Below, piece by piece: positions 11,600 through 25,539 of a DNA stretch of 64,000 bases. Under the pieces are notes generated by a model. That model made no database searches. It was not told where the DNA came from and saw only the letters and a list, made by a program, of their open reading frames with translations. This DNA comes from Artemia franciscana (Eukaryota > Arthropoda > Branchiopoda > Anostraca > Artemiidae), in NCBI RefSeq assembly GCF_032884065.1, contig NC_088872.1:1922001-1986000 (forward strand), read 5' to 3'. The position numbers and the translations under genes were made by a program. The stretch's first letter is position 1; every line of letters starts with the position of its first letter.

Positions 11600-12460
11600 C
11601 TAAGAACTGACACATGGGAAAAGCTTTATAAGTGCGACATGTGTGAGAGAAAATTCAAGTTAAGCTCTGAATTACCTAACTACAGAAAAATTCATACGAG
11701 AGAGAAACTTTTTAAGTTCTATGTATGTGACAAAAGTTTTGTTTCCGCGTTTGTTTTATTCAAACACAAAAGAACTCCGTACGGAGAGAGACAGTACGAG
11801 TGTAACATATGTGACAGAAGTTTTTATATTAGCTCTGATTCATACAGACACCAAAGAACTCACACTAAGCAAAAACCGTTTGAATACGATATATCCAAGA
11901 AAAGTTTTGCTAACAATAATTAGTTTATATAAACACAGGACGAAGGATGGAGTATGCTCTAAAAGTTTACGAAAAAAGGAAATTATAAAGAATTTTCTGA
12001 AAGTATTTATGGGCGGGTAAAGTCATTTGAGTTTAAAATATACAGAAGAAAATTAAGGTTGTGCTTCTATTTATCTAACCATCAAAATTTCATACTGGGA
12101 GGACATTTTTTAAGTGTCAAGTATGTAAAAAAAATTTCTATCTGGAAAACATTTATCTAGACAGCAAAGAACTCATACTGGGGAGAGACCGTACGAATGT
12201 CGAGTATTTGAAAGAAGTTTCTATGCTAGCGCTGATTTATCTAGACTCCTAGGAACTCAACAATGACGGGAAACATCAAGTATTTGAAAAATGCTTTTCT
12301 ACGCCTCTTATCACCGAATAGCTCTCACTAGGGAGAAAACTATTTGAATGTAATTAATGTAGGAAAGTTTTATTTCTATAGTTACAAATAATTCGAACAC
12401 AAAGGAACTCTTATTGGAGGAACCCGTATAAGTGTGATGTGTAAAAATCGTTGTTTTCAT
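11600..12460 (+). pseudogene. Decayed C2H2 zinc-finger array
   Basis: Plus-strand remnant of a tandem Kruppel-type zinc-finger protein, normally a DNA-binding nuclear regulator. From about 11,605 it reads EKLYKCDMCERKFKLSSEL..YRKIHT, a second finger with FYVCDKSF..HKRT, a third with YECNICDRSF..YRHQRTHT and a degraded fourth. Linkers HTREKLF and HTKQKPF derive from the usual TGEKP form. After a stop near 11,921 further broken fingers continue to 12,460, including HTGERPYECRVFERSFYASADLSR near 12,170-12,240, in shifting frames with lost Cys and His residues. About eight fingers can be counted. There is no credible start, no intron and an AATAAA near 12,590, so a retroposed or simply decayed copy is likely. 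Confidence 0.75.
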
Positions 12461-13085
12461 AAAAAATCTTTGATGAAATTGGAACAGGAAAATATAATCG
12501 AATTCTGTTTAATGGAATATAAATTAAGATTGGCTTAAGACCAATGTAGCTCATTGAAAAAACTTGCACTGAGCGTTATTTGTATTGTCAATAAAATTTT
12601 ATTGAAAATTGAATACTTTTGAATAATTTCTTAGACAAGAGTGGATTTTTATTTATAATTGAAGCAAAAATTTGTTGATAGCAGGTAAATTTTAGATAAA
12701 GACAAATTTAAATAAATAATTTAAAACAAAAAGATAAATTTTAATTAGATAATTAATTTTAATTAGATAAAGACAAATTTAAAATAAATAATTTAACACA
12801 AAAAGAATTACAGAAGTCAGAATATTTACAAAAAAAACTTACTACAAAAATCAACCATAAAACTGTATACACACACAAAAAAAAACAAGAAATCGTTTTT
12901 CTATTATTTGAGGTATCTTTTTTGGAAAACCCATTACAAATCAAAATACCTATAGTGAAAATGAATTCTGTGTCTACATATATTGGTCAAGGTGATTCGA
13001 ATATCTTTTGAACTAAAGAAATAATTAGTCCTCTTCCAATTTGAGCATAATGATTTAACTTAAAAGACAAATAGCGGTTATCATT
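12461..13085. other. AT-rich DNA with short tandem repeat
   Basis: No gene was seen. GATAAAGACAAATTTAAA and following bases recur at about 12,695 and 12,766, a 71-bp tandem duplication. Confidence 0.5.
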
Positions 13086-13089
13086 AGTT

Positions 13090-14990
13090 GATTTATGAAT
13101 GATTAAATAAAAAAAACAAGTTTTTTTAACAGAAAGTAAGGAGCGACATTAAAACTTAAAACAAACAGAAATTACTTCGTATATTAAAGGGGCTGCTTGC
13201 TCATCTGCGCCCCGCTCTTTACGCTAAAGTTTGACTCTTTCTCCTAACTCCACTTTTTAAAACAGTAATAAACTTTAGCCTAAAGAGCTGGGCGTTGATG
13301 AGGAAGTAGCCCCTTTCATATACGAAGTAATTTCTGTTCGTTTTAAATTTTGATGCTGCTCCTTACTTTCCGTTAAAAAAAACTTGTTTTTTTATTTAAT
13401 TTCTAAACGTTTTTGAATCAATGCATGTTTTGATTTTGGCTCTCCGCAGATGAATAATTAAAACGAAATTTGCATATTTTTTTTTTTTTTTTGGCTAAAT
13501 GGCTTTCTTATAGTTTTGATCGAATGATTTACAGAAAAAAGGAGTGGAGGAGGAGGCATAGTTGCCCTCCGATTTCTCGTTGCTTAAAAAGGCAACTAGA
13601 ACTTTTGATTTTTTACGAATGTTTTTATTAGTCAAAGATATACGTAACTTACAAATTAGCTTAGAAACGAACTTCTGTATTCTCATGTTTTTATTACGTA
13701 TATGAAGGGGTTCACCGTCTCGTCAGTACCTCGCTCTTTATATTAAATCTTGAATTTTGTCCCAATTTCTTAAGAATGACCCCTGCATGACCTTTTTAAG
13801 GTTACTGAAAAAGGCTACTAGAGCTTTTAATTTTTAACGAATGTTTTTATTAGCAAAAGATATACGTAACTTACAAATTAGCTTACATAACGAACTTCTG
13901 TATTCTCATTTTTTATTCCGTATATGAAGGGGTTCATCCTCTCGTCAGTACCTCGCTCTTTACACTAAAGCTTAAATATTGTCCCAATTTCTTAAGAATG
14001 ACCCCTGAATCGCAAAAACCGTAGAATAAATAGATGAAATTACTAAAAATATTTTAGCGTAAAGAACGAGGTACTAGGAGGAGGTGAGCCCATCATATGC
14101 GTAATAATTTCTGTTCGTTTTAAGTTTTAATGCTTCTCTTTACTTTCAGTTGAAAAAACTTTTCATATTTATTTTTTCATTGTTTCTTTTTAAATAATGC
14201 TAGAAAATTCTGCCCTCCCTTCATGAAAATTTTCTTTCCCCATGAAAAATTCCTCCAAGGAAAATATTCCCCTCTTCTCAACCCTCCTCCCAACCTAAAG
14301 ATCCCCCTGAAAACGTCTATACACTTCCAAATAACCATTACTTATATGTAAGCACTGGTCAAAGTTTTTAACTTGCGGCCCCTCCCACGGGGACTCTGGG
14401 GAAGTAAGTCGTCCCCAAAGCCATAGTTATAAGGTTTTTGACTACGCTGAATAAAATGGCTATCTCAGAATTTTGATCTGGTGACTATGGGAAAATAATT
14501 AGCGTGGGAGGGGGCCAAGGTGTCCAACAATTTTTTTGGTCACTTAAAAAGGGCACTAGAACTTTTCATTTCCGTTAGAATGAGCCATCTCGCAAGAATC
14601 TAGAACCACTGGGTTAATACGATCACCCCCGAAAAAAAAAGAAATAAACACGCATCCGTGATCTGCCTTCTGGCAAAAAATACAAAATTCCACATTTTTG
14701 TGGATAGGAGCATGAAACTTCAACAATAGGGTTCTCTGATACGCTGAATCTGATGGTGTGATTTTGTTAAGATTCTATGACTTTTAGGGAGTGTTTCCCC
14801 CTATTTTCTAAAATAAGGCAAATTTTTTCAGGCTTGTAACTTTTAATGGGTAAGACTAAACTTGATGGAACTTATATATTTAAAATCAGCATTAAAATGC
14901 GATTCTTTTGATGTAGCTATTGATACCAAAATTCGGTTTTTTAGAGTTTTTGGTTACTATTGAGTCAGGTCACTACACAGTACGTTACCA
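13090..14990 (-). repeat. Interspersed repeat family A, copy 2 (inverted)
   Basis: Reverse-complement counterpart of 2000-3640, with blocks in mirrored order: the palindromic unit at 13,190-13,325, two diverged tandem copies of a CTCGCTCTTTA-containing unit at 13,720-14,110, the CCCACGGGGACTCTGG block near 14,390, the CACGCATCCGTGATC block near 14,650, and a GAGTCAGGTCACTACACAG end near 14,965. No open frame of interest was found. Confidence 0.75.
13190..13325. repeat. Imperfect palindrome in family A copy 2
   Basis: The arm with GCCCCGCTCTTTACGCTAAAG (13,208-13,228) faces CTTTAGCCTAAAGAGCTGGG near 13,275. The spacer is the reverse complement of the spacer at 3520-3562, so the whole hairpin unit is inverted relative to copy 1. 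Confidence 0.8.
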
Positions 14991-15309
14991 CGAACTGTTT
15001 GATATATCGGAAAAGCCAATTTATCATTGTTTCTGCGAATACATCTAATTATTGTAACTTTTGTCTCTATTTATCTTTCAAATTTAAAGACTAAATACAC
15101 ACCCTCCCTGTTTCCAGATTATACTGAAGTTCGAAAAACCCTTATATCCCAATTCATAATTCCATCTGAACAAAAACATCATTAAACGGTCCAACCCCGA
15201 CTTTTGGCTTAAGGAAGCATTGTTTCTAAAGATATAGTTTCCGCATAACTTACAAAAATAAGAGGCCACGAAATAGAGATTAGCACCGCCATTTTGGACC
15301 TTAGGGGTC

Positions 15310-15735
15310 TAGTGCCGTCATATATACGTTGCCTTTCCTGTGCTCCATAAGGCAAAGTCTATAAAAAGTCAATACAAATCATCCTTGTTTCTTATCTTAT
15401 TGCCTTTCCTGTGCTCCTAAAGACTAAGTCCATCTAAATGATCCACATTAATTATGATGAAACTAAACCCTCCCTAACTTCAAACCTGATTTAATAGAAA
15501 ACCATCTATTAACCTCATTTTCTATCTTAATAATGGCTTTATTAATCTCGTACATCGTACTAATCATTTTAATATATTTGTTTGGTATACCATAAAAGGA
15601 TAAGACCTTCGCTAGAGCTGTTCTATCAGCTGAATCGAACACTTGATCATAATCTATAAGACTAGGGACTAGAAGATGGCAGAAGTCAGGACTTTTTACT
15701 CTATTAATTTCCTTTGCAAATTGGGTTTCGAACAA
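15310..15735 (-). pseudogene. LINE-B reverse transcriptase fragment
   Basis: Minus strand: LIDYDQVFDSADRTALAKVL, then SFYGIPNKYIKMIS..MYE, then WFSIKSGLKLG. This is the palm region (motif A with its Asp, through the start of motif B) of a non-LTR reverse transcriptase. In another frame just downstream come WII*MDLVFRSTGKA-like residues. The same element family (called LINE-B here) is seen at 25.5-28.9 kb and 33.2-34.6 kb. The GCVLSP-type motif is mutated and frames shift, so it is inactive. Confidence 0.75.
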
Positions 15736-15762
15736 TGTTGATCAACAATGTTAGTGCAATGT

Positions 15763-16041
15763 TTAGACAGAGATTTGCCAAAATAACGTGTAGCATGCGA
15801 ACGAAATTAATTCACAAGACCAATAAAAGACTTTTAACACTTTCAACAAAAAAAACGAGAACTCGGAGATACAACGATAAGCTACTAACCCAGTGTTTAT
15901 GGACATAGCAGGGACTTCAGATCTAACGCAGAACAATTTGATCGGGAAAGCCTTTTTTTCTGCCCAAGGTATTGTGAAAATCAAATCACTTGTAGGCCTA
16001 TAGGATTTGGCAGAAGCCGCTTCTCTTATAGGTAATGACAA
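15763..16041 (-). pseudogene. Second fragment of the LLHRIPW/VFDGY protein family
   Basis: DNA-level similarity to 8270-8420: CTCGGAGATACAACGATAAG here against CTCGGGAATACAACGATAAA at 8281, and TIPWAEKK here against RIPWAKKE there, in the same orientation. It is too decayed for a protein call. Confidence 0.35.
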
Positions 16042-16082
16042 GGCATTTTCCAGTAACTAAAATATCATTTTAGTCTTGTCAA

Positions 16083-16600
16083 GTGTATCGCCACAGCCTG
16101 ACTGAAACAAATCAAAATCTTTTTTTTATCACACTCAGACTTATTAACAATTGGAAAATGTTCAGATTTGTTGCTATCGGATGCAAGGAAATATTGAGGT
16201 TCCTAGACTTGTTTCTTGTAGGTCTTCTTTTTCTCTTGTTTATAGAGCGTCTAAGCTTTGGAACATACTTAGTAAAGATATTAAGGATAATGGTAATTTT
16301 AACCAGTTTAAATCTGATTTACGTTTGGAGTTGATCGGTAGGTATGCTTTCAAAACAGACTAATATATTTTCACTGGGTTATTTTTCTGTATTTTTCATT
16401 GTGCTGTTTTGGGGTTTTATATTGTAGTGGTTTGTTGTTTATATATATTTTGGCTTCGGTAAATGGTCTCATGCTCCATATTCTTTTTCATTTTTTTTTT
16501 ATTTTAGGACATTCTCGCAAGCTCCGCTTTTGTTGTACCATTATATAAAAATATTTATTTTCAATAAAATTGTTATACTACAACTACTACTTCTACTGTC
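16083..16600 (+). pseudogene. C-terminus and 3' region of a CR1/Jockey-like LINE
   Basis: At 16,151-16,363 the plus strand reads LVYRASKLWNILSKDIKD, then FNQFKSDLRLEL, ending in a stop. The motif YRAxxLWNxLPxxI followed by FKxxL is typical of the extreme C-terminus of CR1/Jockey-type reverse transcriptases. Downstream there is T-rich sequence and an AATAAA near 16,563, compatible with the element's 3' end. The 5' side is truncated. Confidence 0.6.
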
Positions 16601-17915
16601 ATTCGCCACTTTAGTGATTCCTTTAGTGTCGAAATCAGCAAAAAGTTCTGATAATATTTTGGCTTTCGATTCTGGGAGGAGATTAATTCTATGGAGTAAA
16701 TTTAAGTTAAGCCGGTACCATTTTTCACATATTTCACATCCTTGCGGACCCAGAGAAAGGAATGCCTGAGCCCGACGGCTAGACTCATTTTTGAGATAAC
16801 AGTTTAAATCCCTACCCAGAATTATGCTGTCAGAACCACCATTTTACTAGTAACTTCCTCGGATAAACTTATTACCGATATGATGTTGCACGTGAATATC
16901 CATACGTCTGCAATACTTATTGTTAAATATCTAAAAGCAGTATTGAAGAAGCTCAGACAGCGTCCGGAATTCATATTCATGAATTAGCAGAGAAAAGATT
17001 TATCTATTAGATGGCCGTAGTTAGACTTTACGGGAGTAAATTTGTCTACATACTCCATAGCCAATCAGCAATGGTATTTTATCACTATATTTAATTTTAT
17101 TCTGGAATGTTTGCGATGCCTTGGATTAAACCATTCTTTCATTCGTCTTCTTTTGTTGTATAATTAGCTTTAATTATCATGAAAAACTAGTGATCATTAT
17201 TTTAGGTTCTGGGTATTTTGCTTGATGAGAATCTCTCCCTCAGACTTCATATTAATCAAATTATAATCAAGATTATCTTTGAATTCTTGTAGACTTGAAC
17301 TTATTTTCTCTGGGAGGATTCTAAAAAATTAGCTCCAAAGTTTAATTCAATCTTACGTCACTTATTGCCCCACTTTATGATGTAAACATTTTCCCCCATC
17401 TGACACAATCTCTTTTGGTGGTTCATTGATTGTTTTCTTTTTAACGCGAGTGTTTTTTTCGTCTTTTTCTCTTTGTCTTTAGTAGCAGGGGAGGGTACCT
17501 GATGGATCATTTTGTTCTGATGACTATCAATATCACAATAATACCTGTAGCATACTCTAGCAACGCCCAATAAGTATATCCCGTGCTTAAAAAAAAAGAT
17601 GTGTTTTTTTAGCTTCTCTTTGTTCGGTTATTACAGTACAGAGAAAAGCAGTGACTGTAGTTTACCAGGAGGTAGTCAAAATCTAGAATTTCCAATGATT
17701 CAGTCTTGCAACATCAATGAACAGTTCGGGAAAATATTCAACAAAACCTCCCAAAGGAGGAGTAAAAAAAAAACCAATTAGCAGAGATTCATTTCTGATT
17801 TTGAATTCAATGTGCCAATCTTTACCAACATGAATGTCAAGAATTTCTAGCCTGTCTTAATTGGACTAGGAATTTCTAGCCTGTCTTAATTAGTTGTAAA
17901 TTAGTAGCTTCAAAT
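16601..17915. other. Intergenic stretch downstream of the TRAF-like gene
   Basis: No gene was recognised. GGAATTTCTAGCCTGTCTTA is tandemly duplicated at about 17,840-17,895 (31-bp unit). Confidence 0.5.
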
Positions 17916-17921
17916 AATAGA

Positions 17922-17927
17922 TTTATT
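17922..17927 (-). promoter_or_regulatory. Candidate poly(A) signal of the TRAF-like gene
   Basis: AATAAA on the minus strand, about 70 nt past the stop codon at 17,995. The position fits a 3' UTR, but there is no transcript evidence. Confidence 0.45.
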
Positions 17928-17994
17928 TGTATCAAATTATCAAAGAGAAAACACGTTTGTAAAAATCAAATTATGGTTAAAGCAGCACGTTCTT

Positions 17995-18356
17995 TTATAT
18001 TTCGTCAACCTCCAATATCCAAAATGCTAGTCCGTTTGGCAAAATGATTCCAGATGGATACCCGGGCCCAGAATTGGGAGACTCGTAACTATACATATTG
18101 TCGTAGCTGATAATTTTGGCACTATATTCTTTCTTTAAAAACGACATAAAATCTAAAGCCCGAATACCATGAACCTCATGAACACAAACAAATTGTTGTT
18201 GATATCCAGGGTAGTTAATGTTGGATATTCCAAAAAAGTTGTTAAACTTGAGCTTCAAAATATTGGATAGACGGACTCTCTGATCCTCCCTTAATCCATC
18301 TACGTAACATGCATAATTCAAAAGTGGAATACGCTCAGCAACACGGATAAACATGC
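17995..18356 (-). CDS. TRAF-like gene exon 7 (C-terminal domain)
   Basis: The acceptor TTTTGTTATAG precedes GCATGTTTATCC. The two leading bases complete the Gly codon split from exon 6. The exon gives about 119 residues to a TAA at 17,995: MFIRVAERIPLLNYACYVD, LREDQRVRLSNILKLKF, HEVHGIRALDFMSFLKKEY and a final LAFWILEVDEI. I do not recognise the domain. It is not an evident MATH/TRAF-C fold. An ATG upstream of the acceptor would add 17 hydrophobic residues, resembling a signal anchor, but phase agreement with exon 6 favours the spliced reading. A decayed homologue occurs at 53,362-53,691. Confidence 0.7.
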
Positions 18357-21300
18357 CTATAACAAAACACCATAAGAAATATACAGTTAGTTTTGACCAA
18401 AACATTGTTTAGTTTATAAAAAAAGAGTTATAGCGCTTAAAATTTAAATATTTAGTAAGATTACTAAGTAACCATTGAACTGAACCGGGTCTAACTCGAC
18501 TTGGATTAAATATTTAGATGATTTAAATTTTAAACATTCCTTGAAAATATGTCTATTTGATGCAACTTCTATGATTAATTTTATAATACAGATACAGTTT
18601 GTTTGTTTTTTTACTTTTTAAACTACGTGTTTATTTTATTCTTAATTTTCAGATCTCTTTTCCCAAGCATAAGCATGTTATATTGTATAAAAAAAGGTCT
18701 CTGAAGGTTTTGTCTTTGGGAAAAGAAAAGAAAAAATAACAAAAGTTCAGTTGCTGAATTAAACTTAAATCCAAGAAACACACTAACAAAGCCCTACTAC
18801 AGTCTAAAGACAATGACATAAAACCAAACTGAAAAAACAAAGTTATCTTAAAAATCAACATCTGTCTTCATAAAATAGCTATAGACAGCGCAACAGCGTT
18901 GGCTTTGTAAAGTAATGGGAGCACAATGTATTATTTTTTTTTTTTTTTTTTCATAGAGACACCTCGTATTGAAGGAATTGTCGTAGAAACTTGGGAAGGA
19001 GCTTGAAAATTAGAAAATGAAGGTTGGAAGTGCCTTTTTTTAGAGTCAAAAGTGATTAGAGGGCCACCAGACCCGAGCCACCCCATACATTCTCCAAACA
19101 TATTCAATCAAATTTTTAAAATAGCAATTTTGTTAACATAGTTCAGTAATTAAGTTTCTGAGGACACCAGCCCCCACAATCCTCAGGGCAAGGGCTGTAA
19201 GTTATGTAATTCGCCCATTATTTAGATATAGTATTCTTCATCCGGAGAGAAAACATGTTTGACAATGAATGTTCGATAAGACTTCTAGAAAATTCCGAAG
19301 TATTAAACTGAATCAACACTGAATCAAAAGAATTCAGTGTTGAACTGAAAAAATTCAGTGTTGAACTAAATCAAAAGACATTAGGTGCATAAAGGTTGTC
19401 AAAAAGGCATAACTCAGGAATGACTGAAGATATTAAGTTGGAACTTTCAAGGAACGATAAAGAGGATGATCAATTGACCAAAAGGGCAATAGTGCACGCT
19501 ACCAATACTACTACTGTTGTTGCTACAACTATTGCTTCTGCTGTGGCTACTACTAAGGATGAGGATAATAACACGAAAATTAGAGGAAATTTTGAGGAGA
19601 AAGTTGAATAAAAATAAAATCATCCTATATACTTTCAGTTTGTCAAAAGGGCGTATCAGCAATATCATAGGAACAGCTTACCGTATCAAAATTAAACCTC
19701 TACAGTATCATGAGTCGGATGTTAAACTGACCAAACATGAATACGCGCATACTGCTATTGCTATTAACACTACTGCTACTACTCCAATAGTGGTACCTAT
19801 AGTGCAACTACTTCTACTGCTACAACTACAACTAATACTTTTACCACTCAGACATTACGACTACTACTGCTATTACTGTTAAAGCAAAATCTTTAGGAAA
19901 TGTTAAGGGGGCGCTGTTAAAGCAAAATCTTTAGGAAATATTCAAGGGGGAGTCAAACTAACCTGAAATCAAAACAGATATTACAGGTATTAGAAAGGCA
20001 TATTGGCAACTTTTTAGTAACATCTTCTTGCATTAAGCTGAAACTTCCAGTCCTTGATGAAGAGGGAAGTTCAAGTGATCAAAAAGCAAATACGCACAGC
20101 CTACTTCTGCAACTACCACCAGTGCTACTGATGTTAGTACAACTACTAATCCGAAGGTAAATTATGAAATTCACCGGTTGTTTTACCTATAACATTTTGT
20201 TCCTACTACTATTTCTACTACTACTATTTCTGTTCCTACTACTACTGCTACTACTTTCGTGATTATTATAGTTATGGCTGTTGCTACTATAACTACTGAG
20301 ACCAAAATCAACTGTCAAAAATACTTAACTGAAAACAAAATATATTTGAGGTGTTTTCTCTTTTGTTCACTTTAACACATCATTAAGATTCACAATTACA
20401 ATCATTAAGACTCTCAGCAATGAATACCACTCTTTATTTGAATTGAATTACTCCTTATTTTAGTTGCTGCTCAATTATAAAGCCATTAAAGATTCTTCAA
20501 GTTATGGAAGTAAGAATACTTGGAGATTTTGTACATCGACTTTAAAAACTTGAAAATGTATTAGAAACAAAAGCGATATACATTTTCCCTAAATTTATTA
20601 GATTTAAACATATGTAAATAATTAGTATTTCCAAATGGCATTTTCAAATACAAAATCATAATAATTATTTCTACAAGAAACCTCTGCTGATTCTGCCCCC
20701 CTCGTTCAGGTCGTCAGCAGTTTATAACATAGTATAACAATTCCTTTTGTAAGTTCTGAAAGGTCCAATACCAACACCTTTAATTTTCGACAAATTGAAG
20801 TTGAATTCAAAGAATTTAATAGATTATTCGTAATATATATAAAGAAGGACATAGTAAAGATTGGCAATTGATGACGGAATCTTTTAAATTTTAAAATATA
20901 TTATATTTTTCCGTAGGTATCTATTAATTTTTGTGTCCCGGTTTTGAGATTCCCTTACACGCCCATCCTGCCCAAAATTTCCTTGCTTCTTACGGTTTAT
21001 TTTAGTATCATTTTTACTATTATTATGACGAGATACATTTTTTTTATATTTCGCACTATGTGTCAACCCCAATGTTACAAGCTTTGCTCTCCGTTGAGAA
21101 CTAATGTTTTTTTTGTATCTTTGAATTATTAATAAAACAGTTAAACAGTTACAGTTAAAATATTTCTTGTTGGGAAGAGACATTAGTGACTGTCAAATTT
21201 CTTTTCATCACTATTTGAAAGACAAAATTTTAGTCAATATCTGTGTTTTGATTGCATTTGACTTCATTATTACTATTTGCATTTATCCTATTACAATTTG

Positions 21301-22149
21301 CATTTAACTTAACTATTAACTATTACATTTAACTTTAATTATAAGGCATTGGGTCATAAAAAAATTTCTAGTTATAATTTACAACCAACGAATCAATCTA
21401 TATATTTTGATGAGACCATAATTTGAATTGACGGAGCCGTAAATGACTCACCAACTGCTATCATTTGCATTTGAAACAAATGGATTTAAAAGAAGAAAAA
21501 TTTGATGAATGTTTACGACACAGTAGGCTAATGAAGCTAAAATAAACTACAGCAGTGTTTACTTTGAAAAACAAAACAGAATTATATTTCAAATAACTTT
21601 TTTTGTGATTAAATTATTTCTAATTATCTAAATTTAGAAGTTCTTTCCCAAAGCAACGTGAAAACCCATGCCTTTGTGTGCCTTTTTTAAATTTTAGCAT
21701 GCTATTAGTTTTTTTATCCTGATTTTAAACCAGTAAAAACAACAAAACAAGTTTCTGAATTTTTCATTTCGTTTTGTCTATTTACTCGAAATCAGCTTTA
21801 ATTTCATACTTTTTTTATAATTATATTTTCTTATTTGGGTCAAAATCTGGTATTTCAAAGTTTTAGCTTCTTAATTTATGTTTTCAATTTACACATAAAT
21901 AAAGCTTAACCACTGTGAATGAATGAATAAATAAATAAACTGGATCTAAAGATTATAATAGTTTAAAATGAATTATAAACGCTATAAACTTCCAAAATAA
22001 GAATAAGTAATTTAATCTAGTGCTTTTAGATCGTAACTTTTACTTTAATTTTATGATAAAAGACGATACTCCAGAATTGTGAAACAGAAAAAATAAAACG
22101 ATTCAAATTAAGGTTTAAACACCAAATAATATTTATATAGGTTGTATAC
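18357..22149. other. Intron 6 of the TRAF-like gene
   Basis: No coding sequence was recognised. It contains a poly(T) run at 18,931-18,951, family B repeat sequence at 19,370-20,300, and otherwise AT-rich DNA. Confidence 0.5.
19370..20300 (+). repeat. Interspersed repeat family B, copy 2
   Basis: Starts with a CAAAAAGGCATAACTCAGGAATG unit (19,399-19,421), runs through degenerate ACT/GCT trinucleotide blocks (19,500-19,560, 19,740-19,880, 20,200-20,300) and carries a tandem AAAGCAAAATCTTTAGGAAAT pair near 19,882 and 19,919. Open frames here are low-complexity Thr/Leu runs, not genes. Confidence 0.6.
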
Positions 22150-22297
22150 CTGAATCCTTCTTGTCTTTCGTTTGCACCTCAATCTGAGATTGTAGCTTTA
22201 CAAGTTCCTGTTGTTGCCTTTCTGCAAATGAGCACATTAGGCCTAAATGATGACTCGTCGATTCTTTTTGATGTTTCTCAACTATATGTTGCGTCCC
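22150..22297 (-). CDS. TRAF-like gene exon 6 (end of zinc finger, coiled coil)
   Basis: The acceptor TTGCTTTTAG precedes GGGACGCAACAT, and the donor is CAG/GTATAC. The 49 complete codons plus one base read GTQHIVEKHQKESTSHH, completing the second TRAF-type finger begun in exon 5 (Cys385, then His397 and His404/405 in the joined protein). They continue as ERQQQELVKLQSQIEVQTKD, a heptad-like stretch suited to the trimerising coiled coil of TRAFs. The exon ends in phase 1, matching exon 7. Confidence 0.75.
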
Positions 22298-24475
<2,178 letters not shown>

Positions 24476-24631
24476 CTTGAATCCACAATCAACTTTTTTG
24501 AAGCTGCAGTTGACAGTCAAAGCTGGACACGACTCTTTGATATGTGTTTCTATATCTTCTTCAGTGAGGTCAGTAGTTTCACAGCCGTGGGGACAGACAA
24601 TGGAAGTATGAGAGTGTTCTCCTCTATCATC
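24476..24631 (-). CDS. TRAF-like gene exon 5 (TRAF-type zinc finger)
   Basis: The acceptor TTTTTTGTCTTTAG precedes GATGATAGAGGA, and the donor is AAG/GTAGAG. The 52 codons include VCPHGCETTDLTEEDIETHI, KESCPAL and VNCSFKKVDCGFK. The spacing C-x3-C-x12-H-x4-C, followed by C-x6-C-x11-H across the junction to exon 6, fits TRAF-type zinc fingers, as do the conserved CP pair and the CxFKG sequence leading into a helix. In the joined protein the ligands are Cys349, Cys353, His366, Cys371, Cys378, Cys385 and His397. This exon is the basis for the TRAF call. Confidence 0.8.
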
Positions 24632-25187
24632 CTAAAGACAAAAAAGTATTACAAAGGATTTTCCTGATCTATGAAACAATGTCCTATAGATTACTTCTAG
24701 TTCTGAACAAAAAGGTTACCATGAATCATCTTTGAACTAAGGATTTTCAAAACAAACTTTTATTCCTTAGCTAGTGCTGACATCATAGGGAACCGTTACC
24801 ATGTAATTTGTTTAGCCTAAGAAATTTATTTGTTAATTAAGGTAGTCAATGCTCAGGGGTCCAATTCTTGATTATTGTCTTTTTGTTTATAGTTTAACAT
24901 TTTGTTTATTCTTTTTTTTTATATTCCGCTTCCTTCTGTTTAAGCTTATCTCTGAGATTCAAAAAGCATGAAATATTAAATCGAATATCTTTAAATATTT
25001 TCAGTTTTCGCGTATTTAAGTTTGATTTTAGTTATCGTTTTTAGCTTTTGGTATATCATTTTTACTATCATTTTATCTTTCTCATTACCATTTTATCATA
25101 TCAATAATTTATCATTTTATAACATTTTATTCTGATTAGTTCAATAATCACACCTATTCCTAGTCGGCTTAAGAGATTTTTCAAATG

Positions 25188-25530
25188 CACCCTTTTGACC
25201 ACTTGTCTGCATGTATTATCTTTTGATTTGGTTCAACAACTCTCTCAGCATTTTGTGAGAGTTTCGGCAGAACCCTTGGTCATTTCTGAGATATGGCAGA
25301 TACACCTTTTTGACAACCCTCATTTACATAGTGTCTTTTGACTTAGTTTTATATCTCCTTGAACATACTCTGAGAGTTTTGACTTAGTACCCATAGCTGT
25401 TTAAGAAATGATGTCATTGTGTCTTTTCGACAGGCTCAATGTACATAACGTGTTTTTATTTAGTTTGGCATCCTCCTTAACGTTCCCTGAAAGTTCCAGC
25501 TTAATACCCCTAGCTTTTCCGAAGATATTG
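25188..25530 (-). repeat. Family B tail: three 115-bp tandem subrepeats
   Basis: Units begin CACCCTTTTGAC (25,188), CACCTTTTTGAC (25,303) and TGTCTTTTCGAC (25,418) and each contains a CTGAGAGTTT-like core. It is the reverse complement of the unit near 19,399-19,450. Confidence 0.65.
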
Positions 25531-25539
25531 AAGGTAGCT

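Noticed and set aside
17995-18356. Exon 7 as a MATH/TRAF-C domain
   Set aside because: None of the usual MATH sequence landmarks could be found. Left as an unknown domain.
18357-18405. MFWSKLTVYFLWCFVIG as signal peptide or anchor of the 18 kb protein
   Set aside because: The acceptor TTTTGTTATAG at 18,357 and exact phase agreement with exon 6 indicate intron read-through. A separate secreted form is possible but unsupported.
19396-19882. Thr- and Leu-rich open frames
   Set aside because: They arise from the degenerate ACT/GCT trinucleotide blocks of repeat family B.
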